DNA of 64,000 nt. It comes from Aureimonas fodinaquatilis (lineage in GTDB: Bacteria; Pseudomonadota; Alphaproteobacteria; Rhizobiales; Rhizobiaceae). A model generated the notes under the pieces. It worked only from the letters and a program-made list of their open reading frames with translations. It was not told the DNA's origin and ran no database searches. The stretch lies in NCBI RefSeq assembly GCF_008369445.1, contig NZ_VTWH01000004.1:62001-126000 (forward strand). The letters run 5' to 3'. Position 1 is the stretch's first letter. The number at the start of each line of letters is the position of its first letter. The position numbers and the translations under genes are program-made. Below are positions 34,629 through 42,076 of the stretch, piece after piece.

Positions 34629-35330
34629 TCACCCGCCATTGTTCACACATGCGGTGTAGTCGCCGGCCCCGCGCGCGCGCGCCTGAATTCGATCGGCAAG
34701 CCTGGAAAGCCCGGCAGTCGGATTGGCCGGGTCCCGCTCCAGTGGCGCAGGCAGGGTTACTGTCAACAGGGCGGCCTGGCGGGCAGAGAGGTCTGCAGCA
34801 GGGCGGTTGTAATAATACCGCGCCGCAGACTCTATTCCATATATGCCCGGTCCCCATTCAGCGATGTTCAGATAAATTTCCATCATGCGATGTTTGGGCC
34901 AGACTGCGTCGGCGTATATTGCCAGTGGCAGTTCCAGCACCTTTCGCACATAGGATCGGCCATTCCACAGAAACAGGTTTTTCACAGTCTGCATGGGAAT
35001 GGTGGAGGCACCACGACTGGGCCCGCCCCGGGCAAATGCCTGATCCAGCACCGCCGACATTTCGGCCCAATCCACCCCGTCATGTGAGCAGAACTGGCCG
35101 TCTTCCGACATGATGACAGAGCGGATCATCACGGGCGCAATATTTTCCAGCGGCACCCATTGCCTGTCATAGGGCTGAAAAGAAAAATGCTCTGCCAACA
35201 TCAGGGTTGATATCGGACGTACGGCTTCCGAGCGATAGATCAGAACAAGCAGCACCGGCAGCAGGACCAGAAGCCCAATGACAACCGCGGCAAGGCGAAC
35301 AACGATTCGGGTCAGCGACCTTGCTTGCAA
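34629..35330 (-). CDS. mtgA: Monofunctional peptidoglycan glycosyltransferase
   Basis: A 233-residue GT51 enzyme that polymerises lipid II into glycan strands at the inner membrane. One N-terminal membrane anchor (RLAAVVIGLLVLLPVLLVLI) is followed by the transglycosylase domain: IRSVIMSEDGQFCSHDGVDW with the catalytic Glu, then RGASTIPMQTVKNLFLW, RKVLELPLAIYADAVWPKHR and EIYLNIAEWGPGIYGIESAA. No transpeptidase domain follows, which separates it from class A penicillin-binding proteins. The start is a TTG at 35330 with GGGAGG nine bases upstream; no ATG is available near the anchor. It is divergent from the polyprenyl synthase gene. Confidence 0.94.
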   Translation of the reverse strand: MQARSLTRIVVRLAAVVIGLLVLLPVLLVLIYRSEAVRPISTLMLAEHFSFQPYDRQWVPLENIAPVMIRSVIMSEDGQFCSHDGVDWAEMSAVLDQAFARGGPSRGASTIPMQTVKNLFLWNGRSYVRKVLELPLAIYADAVWPKHRMMEIYLNIAEWGPGIYGIESAARYYYNRPAADLSARQAALLTVTLPAPLERDPANPTAGLSRLADRIQARARGAGDYTACVNNGG

Positions 35331-35496
35331 TCGCTTAAGCCTCCCTGTCGTTAACCGGCTTCGATTCTGATCATTTAATGACTTTTGTGCTTAGCGGCAA
35401 AATAACCAAATCGTCAAATACAGCATTTCCACTTGCCGGCTGGCGTATCGTTCGGCACACAGCAACTGGCAAACAGTTTTGTAAGGATGCCGCTTC

Positions 35497-36405
35497 GTGA
35501 CCAGCGCGATTTTGAATTTCGGTGAACAGCTCGATATCGCCGCACATGAGACAGAGGCGCATCTGGTGCAGAGCTTGTCCACCAGCAATCCGATGTTGGC
35601 CAAAATGCCCGATCGTCTTGGCAAGGCCATGCAACATGGCTGCCTGGCTGGCGGCAAAAGATTACGGCCCTTTCTGGTGTTTCAATCCGCCGCGCTGTTT
35701 GGCAGCCCACCGGCAGACATGATTCGAATAGCCGCCGCGCTTGAATTCGTACACTGTTATTCCCTCATCCATGATGATCTGCCTGCCATGGACGATGACG
35801 ACATGCGCCGTGGCCGCCCAACCGTTCATGTGGCGTTTGATGAGGCCAGCGCGATACTTGCCGGTGATGCACTGCTGACATTGGCCTTTGGTCACATTGC
35901 CGATGCCGATGGCATTTCAGCCGCTGCTCGGCTGGAATTGATCAGCAAATTGTCGCGGGATGCCGGTGCGGGTGGCATGGCCGGTGGGCAGGCGCTGGAT
36001 CTGGCGGCCGAATCCACCAGCCTGTCGGAGTCAGAGATTGCCCGTATGCAAAGCCTGAAAACCGGCGCGCTGATTGCTTATGCCTGCGAGGCAGGCGCGA
36101 TACTGATGGACGCGCCGGAAGCAGACCGGAAACGCTTGCGCCAATATGGCGAAATTGTCGGGCTGGCTTTTCAGTTGGCAGATGATCTTCTGGATGAAAC
36201 GGCCGATGCGGCGGTTCTAGGCAAGGCGGCTGGCAAGGATCGCGAGCGGGGCAAGAAAACGCTGCCCGCACTGTATGGCCAGGACTGGACGCGCCAGCGT
36301 TTGCAAGAACTGGTAGCTGAGGCAAGTGCGGTTCTGGCAGACTATGAAGACCGGTCGGCGATGCTGGTTGAGGCCGCCAGATTCATTGCCAACCGCGAAA
36401 AATAG
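35497..36405 (+). CDS. ispA: Polyprenyl synthetase (probable farnesyl diphosphate synthase)
   Basis: A 302-residue trans-prenyltransferase. The first aspartate-rich motif lies in LIHDDLPAMDDDDMRRGRP, with two extra residues between the aspartates as in bacterial farnesyl synthases; the second is in AFQLADDLLDETAD. GGKRLRPFLVFQ binds the diphosphate. It should condense isopentenyl and dimethylallyl diphosphate to farnesyl diphosphate for quinones, undecaprenyl carrier and hopanoids; geranylgeranyl activity cannot be excluded. The GTG start has AGGA upstream. It is convergent with the lytic transglycosylase gene, and ispG of the same isoprenoid pathway lies 0.9 kb further. Confidence 0.92.
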   Translation: MTSAILNFGEQLDIAAHETEAHLVQSLSTSNPMLAKMPDRLGKAMQHGCLAGGKRLRPFLVFQSAALFGSPPADMIRIAAALEFVHCYSLIHDDLPAMDDDDMRRGRPTVHVAFDEASAILAGDALLTLAFGHIADADGISAAARLELISKLSRDAGAGGMAGGQALDLAAESTSLSESEIARMQSLKTGALIAYACEAGAILMDAPEADRKRLRQYGEIVGLAFQLADDLLDETADAAVLGKAAGKDRERGKKTLPALYGQDWTRQRLQELVAEASAVLADYEDRSAMLVEAARFIANREK

Positions 36406-36416
36406 CCATGGCCGGA

Positions 36417-37280
36417 TCAGTTTCTTAAGACCACACAGGCCCCGCCATCAGCGCGAAACCGGCGGCAGAAGGCATCAGCCTCGCCTCGCGTCTGCGCGCC
36501 AATGCGCACCGCCACAATGCGCCTTGGGCCGGATGCCGGCCGCGCCCGCATCACAATCGGCTCTACACCGCCCAATATGGCAGGGTGCACATCCTGCAGG
36601 CGGCGATACATCCGCACGGCAACGGCCTCATTCACATGGCCCGCGACCTGCGCACCCCATGGCTGCATGGGAGCGCTTTCCGCAAGCGCGAAAATTGCCC
36701 TCGTTGCCATGACTGGAAGATTGCGGCAGGCTTCATCAAAGCTCAAACCCGCATCCAGTGGGCGAACTTCGGCTTCACGTTGCTCCTGCCGAAACCAGCT
36801 TGCCGGGTGCGCGGTTATCGACAGAACGTAGTCTTCGGTTTCGTAAGGCAGTCGGCCGCCGCTTACCATCCAGCGTTTGACCCGGTTTATGCCGCCATTA
36901 TAAGCAGCGGCCGCAAGGCCCCAGGAGCCAAGTTCACGCCGCAAATCCTGCAAATACAAAGCCGAATGGCGAATAGCCTCCACCGGATCAAACGGATCTT
37001 CCAGCCCGCGCTCCGCGGCGGTGTAGGGCATAAACTGGGCAATACCCCGCGCGCCCACAGGCGATACCGCCTGGCTGTCGAAGCGGCTTTCTTTCCAGAT
37101 CAGGCGCGCAAAAAAATCCGGGGGCATGTCGGTCAGCGCGGCATTTTCAGCAATCAGATCACAAATCGGGCCGCTATCCGCCAGTGCCGGCTTGGCTGGC
37201 ATGGCCAAGCCGATGCACAGGGCAAAAGCTGCCAGCAGCCACTGTCCGCGCAGCTTATTCTGCCGCGGCCGAATGGCCAA
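36417..37280 (-). CDS. Lytic murein transglycosylase (SLT domain)
   Basis: A protein of about 287 residues with a signal sequence ([23 protein letters not shown]) and an SLT/GH23 catalytic domain: [19 protein letters not shown] with the catalytic Glu, [18 protein letters not shown] and [17 protein letters not shown]. It cleaves glycan strands of peptidoglycan in the periplasm. The last ~40 residues ([20 protein letters not shown]) resemble a SPOR-like repeat. The start is uncertain: no ATG precedes the signal peptide, and TTG codons at 37280 or 37292 are the best candidates, overlapping the ispG end by 26 or more bases. The frame continues far upstream but that part is antisense-like noise inside ispG. 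Confidence 0.85.
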   Translation of the reverse strand: MAIRPRQNKLRGQWLLAAFALCIGLAMPAKPALADSGPICDLIAENAALTDMPPDFFARLIWKESRFDSQAVSPVGARGIAQFMPYTAAERGLEDPFDPVEAIRHSALYLQDLRRELGSWGLAAAAYNGGINRVKRWMVSGGRLPYETEDYVLSITAHPASWFRQEQREAEVRPLDAGLSFDEACRNLPVMATRAIFALAESAPMQPWGAQVAGHVNEAVAVRMYRRLQDVHPAILGGVEPIVMRARPASGPRRIVAVRIGAQTRGEADAFCRRFRADGGACVVLRN

Positions 37281-38511
37281 ACCGGCGTTCAATATAGTCT
37301 GCCACCATGGTTTGGAATTCCTGCGCAATATGCGCTCCCCGCAATGTCGCGACTTTCTGTCCCTCAATATAGACCGGTGCAGATGGTACCTCGGCAGTTC
37401 CCGGCAGTGAAATGCCAATGTCGGCATGTTTGGATTCGCCCGGCCCGTTGACGATGCACCCCATGACCGCAACCGACAGCGCTTCAACACCTGGGTAACG
37501 CTCGCGCCAGACCGGCATATTGGTGCGGATATCGGACTGAATGGTTTCAGCAAGCTCCTGAAACAAAGTAGAGGTTGTGCGTCCGCAACCGGGGCACGCC
37601 GCAACAATGGGGATGAACTGCCGGAACCCCATGGTCTGAAGAATTTCCTGTGCCACCTGCACTTCACGCGTGCGATCGCCGCCAGGCTCCGGCGTCAGCG
37701 AAACACGAATTGTGTCGCCAATACCCTCTTGCAAAAGAATGCCCATGGCAGCAGCGGAAGCAACAATGCCTTTTGAGCCCATGCCTGCCTCTGTCAGGCC
37801 AAGATGAATGGCATGGTCCGTGCGGCGGGAAAGGTCACGGTAAACGGCTATCAGATCCTGCACATTGGAAACCTTGGCGGATAGAATGATCCGCTCGCGC
37901 CCAAGGCCGGTTTCCTCCGCCAGAGCGGCAGAATGCAGGGCCGATTGAATAATCGCCTCTCGCATGACGGAGCGAGCGGGCCTGGGCGATGCCAACGCGT
38001 TGTTGGCATCCATCAACCGGGTCAGCAGCTCCTGATCCAGAGAACCCCAGTTCACGCCAATGCGAACGGGCTTGTCATGGCGTATCGCCATTTCAACGAT
38101 GTCGATGAATTGCCGGTCTTTCTTGTCTTTAAAGCCGACATTGCCAGGATTGATGCGGTATTTTGCCAGGGCAGCGGCGCAATCTGGAAAATCTGCCAGC
38201 AATTTGTGACCGATATAGTGGAAATCGCCGACAAGCGGCACATCAATTCCCAACAATTCCAGTCGCTCTCGAATGCGCGGCACTGCGGCAGCCGATTCCG
38301 GCCGGTCCACGGTTATGCGCACGATTTCCGAGCCCGCCTTGGCCAGTTGCGCCACCTGTGCAACGGTTGCATCAACATCCGCCGTGTCGGTGTTCGTCAT
38401 GGACTGCACAACAACTGGCGCACCGCCACCAACAACCACACCGCCTACATTAACGCCAACGGTGGCGCGGCGTGGAAGCGGATCGGCAATAATGTCTTCC
38501 ATGATCGTCAT
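37255..38511 (-). CDS. ispG: 4-hydroxy-3-methylbut-2-enyl diphosphate synthase
   Basis: A 418-residue IspG (GcpE) that reductively opens methylerythritol cyclodiphosphate in the non-mevalonate isoprenoid pathway. The TIM-barrel part has [48 protein letters not shown] and [17 protein letters not shown]. The [4Fe-4S] ligands are the cysteines in ACPGCGRTT and [10 protein letters not shown], with the nearby glutamate. AGGA lies nine bases before the ATG at 38511. Its 3' end overlaps the start of the lytic transglycosylase gene, suggesting co-transcription. Confidence 0.96.
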   Translation of the reverse strand: MTIMEDIIADPLPRRATVGVNVGGVVVGGGAPVVVQSMTNTDTADVDATVAQVAQLAKAGSEIVRITVDRPESAAAVPRIRERLELLGIDVPLVGDFHYIGHKLLADFPDCAAALAKYRINPGNVGFKDKKDRQFIDIVEMAIRHDKPVRIGVNWGSLDQELLTRLMDANNALASPRPARSVMREAIIQSALHSAALAEETGLGRERIILSAKVSNVQDLIAVYRDLSRRTDHAIHLGLTEAGMGSKGIVASAAAMGILLQEGIGDTIRVSLTPEPGGDRTREVQVAQEILQTMGFRQFIPIVAACPGCGRTTSTLFQELAETIQSDIRTNMPVWRERYPGVEALSVAVMGCIVNGPGESKHADIGISLPGTAEVPSAPVYIEGQKVATLRGAHIAQEFQTMVADYIERRFGHSAAAE

Positions 38512-38631
38512 TCGTAACAATCCTGCCCGGGAGCAAACCTGGCGGGCGCATAACCCGCATCAGCGCCACATATAATGCATTGCGGGCAAAAGTGGGAACG
38601 CCTTTTGCCACATCTATGCTTTAGGGCTTGA

Positions 38632-38838
38632 TTGGCTGCCAGCCAATTGCTTAAAGCGGCCAAAATCATGGAGCTCGCCATGCCGCTCGGCGCCGTCATC
38701 AATCTCATTGCCCTTACTGTGTTTGTCGGCCTCTGGCCTATCTGGCCGTGGAGCCGACATCTGGGTGCCAGACCAGCCATTCTGGGCGGTGTTGCACTGA
38801 CCATCACGGTTTTGTTGTGGGTCACCCAGATTATTTAA
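38632..38838 (+). CDS. Tiny putative membrane protein
   Basis: Up to 68 residues with two hydrophobic segments (LGAVINLIALTVFVGLWPIW and ILGGVALTITVLLWVTQII) joined by a short basic loop. A TTG at 38632 has AGGG upstream; the ATG at 38668 would give 56 residues. I do not recognise a family. It is transcribed divergently from ispG. Confidence 0.4.
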   Translation: MAASQLLKAAKIMELAMPLGAVINLIALTVFVGLWPIWPWSRHLGARPAILGGVALTITVLLWVTQII

Positions 38839-38916
38839 AACACAATCCCGCCATTTTTCGGGAACTTTCCACTTTGTCGTGGGTTGTACGCTCAATGTTC
38901 CATTGGAGACGCGTAC

Positions 38917-39075
38917 ATGTCGCTCGGCACAATTCTTCTTATCATTCTTATTCTTCTGTTGATCGGTGCCTTCCCAGGTTGGGGTTATTCCGCAAATTGG
39001 GGCTACGGCCCAAGCGGAATTCTAGGCTTTCTTCTGGTCGTAGTGGTTATCCTCCTGCTACTTGGCAGAATATAA
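38917..39075 (+). CDS. DUF3309 small membrane protein
   Basis: A 52-residue protein from the ATG at 38917, with GGAGA seven bases upstream. Two hydrophobic stretches (GTILLIILILLLIGAFPGW and GILGFLLVVVVILLLLGRI) flank the small-residue and aromatic loop WGYSANWGYGPSG. This is the DUF3309 pattern, common and usually very small in proteobacteria; function unknown, often linked to envelope stress by context. A strong hairpin follows the stop codon. Confidence 0.8.
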   Translation: MSLGTILLIILILLLIGAFPGWGYSANWGYGPSGILGFLLVVVVILLLLGRI

Positions 39076-39081
39076 AGAACA

Positions 39082-39110
39082 GGGCCTGCCGCATGTGCTG
39101 CGGCAGGCCC
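39082..39110. terminator. 12-bp hairpin between the DUF3309 and lrp-like genes
   Basis: GGGCCTGCCGCA (39082-39093) pairs perfectly with TGCGGCAGGCCC (39099-39110) around a five-base loop, in the gap between convergent genes. A weak T-rich stretch follows on the plus strand. It probably stops transcription from both sides. Confidence 0.7.
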
Positions 39111-39120
39111 TCATACTTTA

Positions 39121-39582
39121 CTAAACCGGAATTGGCCGGTTTTCTGCAATGGCTTCCATTGCAAAATAAGATGTCACAGCTTCCAGTTCCAACTTTTCAA
39201 TCAGCAGTTGGTACACCCGGTCATAGCTTGCCATGTCTCTCGTGACGATTTTCAAAAGATAGTCATAGTCGCCGCCAATCCGGTAAAAATCGATGACATC
39301 AGGAATCGATGTCACATGGGCGCGGAACAGTTTGAGCCACTCGGCTGAATGCCGGCGTGTGCGCACCATGGCAAAAACCACCAGTCCATAGCCCAGCTCT
39401 GCGCGGTCAACCCGCACGCTCTGGCCTTTGATGATGCCGCGTTCCTGCAATTGATGCACACGCCGCCACGCCGCATTTTGCGAGAGTCCCACTTTATCCG
39501 CCAGATCGCGTTGTGACTGACTGGCGTTACGCTGCAGTTCACGCAGTATATGGGCGTCAATTCGATCGATTTCTTTCTTCAT
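39121..39582 (-). CDS. Lrp/AsnC-family transcriptional regulator
   Basis: A 153-residue regulator with an N-terminal helix-turn-helix (IDRIDAHILRELQRNASQSQ, DLADKVGLSQNAAWRRVHQL) and a C-terminal RAM ligand-binding domain (VVFAMVRTRRHSAEWLKLF, IDFYRIGGDYDYLLKIVTRD). Members bind amino acids and commonly control adjacent genes. It is divergent from the cysteine-desulfurase-like gene, so sulfur amino-acid metabolism is a likely target; that is inference from position. The promoter gap is AT-rich, as Lrp sites usually are. Confidence 0.92.
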   Translation of the reverse strand: MKKEIDRIDAHILRELQRNASQSQRDLADKVGLSQNAAWRRVHQLQERGIIKGQSVRVDRAELGYGLVVFAMVRTRRHSAEWLKLFRAHVTSIPDVIDFYRIGGDYDYLLKIVTRDMASYDRVYQLLIEKLELEAVTSYFAMEAIAENRPIPV

Positions 39583-39691
39583 TTGTCTATCAAAATCACA
39601 AAAATTCAGCTTTGCAACCGTAATTTTGAGAGAAAATTTCGAATAATTTCGCGCAAACTCCGGTCAGGACCATTCAAACGCCGGTGCGCCC

Positions 39692-41128
39692 ATGAGCAAG
39701 CTTTATGAATTCCGCAACTCTTTAGCCAAACCAGACACAATTGGCAGCCTGCGAGCTGGGCTGATTGGCAATGGCCTGGAGTTCGCAACGCCTTTCGGAG
39801 TTCAGAAGCTGCTCTATGCGGACTATGTGGCGTCCGGACGCGCTTTGCGGCAGGTGGAAGAGTTCGTGATGAACGAGGTTCTGCCCTACTATGCCAACAG
39901 CCACACGCAGGCATCGTTCTGTGGCGGCGTCATGACCCGCATGCGGGAAGAAGCGCGTGGCGTCATCGCCGAAATCACGCAGGCGGGGCCGGATTGCCAC
40001 GTTGTCTTCACCGGATCGGGTGCGACAAGCGGCATCAACCGGCTGGTCGGGCTGCTCGGTATTACAGCGCTGGTGCAGGCTGGCAAAAAAGTTGTGGTTC
40101 TCATCGGCCCGTATGAGCACCATTCCAATATTCTGCCATGGCGTGAAAGCGGCGCGCAGATTGTTGAATTGCCGGAATCGGCAGAAGGCGGCCCGCAATT
40201 GGAGGCGCTGGAGACAGCACTGAGTGAGGCAGCCGGGTCGGCACTGGTTGTCGGCAGTTTCTCCGCCGCATCCAACGTCACGGGCATCATCACCAATCCT
40301 GTGCCCGTAACACAGTTGATGAGGGCCTATGGTGGCATCTGCATCTGGGACTACGCAGCAGGCGCGCCCTATCTGCCGATGGCCATGGGCAGCGCTGCCG
40401 ACGGTCCGGATGCGATTGTCTTTTCCCCACACAAATTCCCTGGCGGGCCAGGCGCATCCGGCGTGCTGATTTTGCGCGACACGGTTGTGCGCCGACAGAC
40501 ACCCACTTTGCCCGGTGGCGGCACGGTGTCTTTCGTGTCGCCATGGCATCACGAATACAGCCAGAATGTCGAAACGCGGGAGGAAGCAGGCACACCCAAC
40601 GTTGTTGGGGATATTCGCGCCGCCCTGGCACTGCTGGTCAAGGATGCCGTGGGGCTGGACGCCATAGCCAGGCGCGAAGCGGAATTGCGCAATCGTGCTC
40701 TGGCTGCGTGGGCAGACCAACCGCAAATTCGACTGCTCGGCCAAAGCCCGCACGCCCACGCCTTGCCCATATTCTCATTTCAGGTTACCGATGATGCGGG
40801 CAACCCGGTCCACCACCAGCTATTCACCCGGATGCTGAGTGACCATTACGGTGTTCAGGCCCGCGGTGGCTGCGCCTGTGCGGGTCCTTATGCGCATCGT
40901 TTGCTGCAGATTGACGAAACCGCATCAGCCAGCCTGATGCAGCGGCTGAACCTTCAGCATGAAATTGAAAAGCCGGGTTGGGTGCGCTTGAACCTGAGCT
41001 ACATGCACACAGATGAAGAAGTGGACATCATTCTTTCCGCCGTTGTCAGTCTGGCCAATAACTGTTCGCGCCTGACACCACTTTATGAAGCTGATGCGGC
41101 TCATGCCCGTTTCCGTCCAGCCGCGTAA
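39692..41128 (+). CDS. Class V PLP-dependent enzyme (cysteine-desulfurase-like)
   Basis: A 478-residue fold-type I PLP enzyme of the class V aminotransferase family. The PLP lysine lies in VFSPHKFPGGPGASG; the cofactor aspartate is in ICIWDYAAGAP and EHHSNILPWRE is the usual substrate-side segment. ETREEAGTPNVVGDIRA and RGGCACAGPYAHR follow; the latter contains cysteines near the position of the persulfide-forming cysteine of desulfurases. Length exceeds IscS (~400) because of N- and C-terminal additions. It precedes a persulfide-dioxygenase-like MBL gene by 14 bases, which points to sulfur release from cysteine or a related substrate, not to Fe-S assembly. Confidence 0.88.
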   Translation: MSKLYEFRNSLAKPDTIGSLRAGLIGNGLEFATPFGVQKLLYADYVASGRALRQVEEFVMNEVLPYYANSHTQASFCGGVMTRMREEARGVIAEITQAGPDCHVVFTGSGATSGINRLVGLLGITALVQAGKKVVVLIGPYEHHSNILPWRESGAQIVELPESAEGGPQLEALETALSEAAGSALVVGSFSAASNVTGIITNPVPVTQLMRAYGGICIWDYAAGAPYLPMAMGSAADGPDAIVFSPHKFPGGPGASGVLILRDTVVRRQTPTLPGGGTVSFVSPWHHEYSQNVETREEAGTPNVVGDIRAALALLVKDAVGLDAIARREAELRNRALAAWADQPQIRLLGQSPHAHALPIFSFQVTDDAGNPVHHQLFTRMLSDHYGVQARGGCACAGPYAHRLLQIDETASASLMQRLNLQHEIEKPGWVRLNLSYMHTDEEVDIILSAVVSLANNCSRLTPLYEADAAHARFRPAA

Positions 41129-41142
41129 GAAAGCCTGGCTCC

Positions 41143-42027
41143 ATGTCCCATATTGTTGACCTTGCTTGCCAACCAGAGGTTACAGCGTTTTTCGACGGTG
41201 AAACCAATACGATCTCCTACGTGGTCAAGGATCCGGCATCCTCGGCCTGCGCGGTCATCGATTCCGTTCTGGATATTGACTATGCGGCCGGCCGCACCTC
41301 GACCTTGCAGGCAGACAAGATCATTGCCTTTGTGGAAAAAGCCCGTTTGCAGGTTGAGTGGTTGATTGAAACCCACGCTCATGCGGACCATCTGTCTGCC
41401 GCGCCCTATCTTCAGGAACGGCTGGGCGGCAAGCTGGGCATTGGTGAGCAGATCACTGTTGTTCAGGAAACATTTGGCAAGATTTTCAACGAAGGCACCG
41501 AGTTTCAGCGTGATGGCAGTCAGTTCGACCGGCTGTTCACCGATGGTGACAGCTACACAATCGGCGGCATGAGCGTTTTTACAATGCACACTCCGGGGCA
41601 CACTCCAGCCTGCATGACGCATGTTATTGGCAATGCGGCCTTTGTCGGTGACACTTTGTTTATGCCGGACAGCGGTTCGGCAAGGGCGGATTTTCCAGGC
41701 GGCGATGCCGGAATTCTATTTGATTCCATTCAGAAGCTGCTGACCTTGCCGCCGCAGATGCGCCTGTTCATGTGCCATGATTACGGACCCAATGGCCGTG
41801 AAATTCAGTGGGAAACCACTGTGGCTGATGAGTTGGCGCATAATATCCACGTGGGCGGTGGCCGCAGTCGCGAAGACTTCATCCGCTTTCGGACAGAGCG
41901 GGACGCCACGCTGGCCATGCCACGGCTGATCATTCCATCCATTCAGGTCAATATCCGTGCCGGTGATCTGCCAGAACCGGATGACAGCGGCACCCGATTC
42001 ATCAAGGTGCCGCTGAACAAGCTTTAA
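41143..42027 (+). CDS. MBL-fold hydrolase, persulfide-dioxygenase-like
   Basis: A 294-residue metallo-beta-lactamase-fold protein. The metal site is THAHADHLSAAPYL, with HTPGHTPACMTHV, GDTLFMPDSGSARADFPGGD and a final histidine in FMCHDYGPNGR. The ADFPGGDA and CHDY elements match the ETHE1/Blh persulfide-dioxygenase branch rather than glyoxalase II. Such enzymes oxidise glutathione persulfide to sulfite with a single Fe(II). It is co-directional with the desulfurase-like gene 14 bases upstream, so the pair may remove sulfur from thiols and detoxify the persulfide. Confidence 0.87.
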   Translation: MSHIVDLACQPEVTAFFDGETNTISYVVKDPASSACAVIDSVLDIDYAAGRTSTLQADKIIAFVEKARLQVEWLIETHAHADHLSAAPYLQERLGGKLGIGEQITVVQETFGKIFNEGTEFQRDGSQFDRLFTDGDSYTIGGMSVFTMHTPGHTPACMTHVIGNAAFVGDTLFMPDSGSARADFPGGDAGILFDSIQKLLTLPPQMRLFMCHDYGPNGREIQWETTVADELAHNIHVGGGRSREDFIRFRTERDATLAMPRLIIPSIQVNIRAGDLPEPDDSGTRFIKVPLNKL

Positions 42028-42048
42028 AGCGCATCATCGACTGAACAC

Positions 42049-42066
42049 CGCTTTACGCTGAAAGCG
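42049..42066. terminator. Weak hairpin between the MBL and pyc genes
   Basis: CGCTTT (42049-42054) pairs with AAAGCG (42061-42066) around a six-base loop in the 49-base gap between the convergent genes. There is no T-run. It is a possible terminator only. Confidence 0.25.
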
Positions 42067-42076
42067 TCAGACCCGT

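Noticed and set aside
34669-34684. GC-dinucleotide run
   Set aside because: It encodes an Arg/Ala-rich end of mtgA and is too short to be a meaningful repeat.
37281-37667. N-terminal extension of the lytic transglycosylase frame
   Set aside because: It lies inside ispG in another frame, and the signal peptide follows the later TTG.
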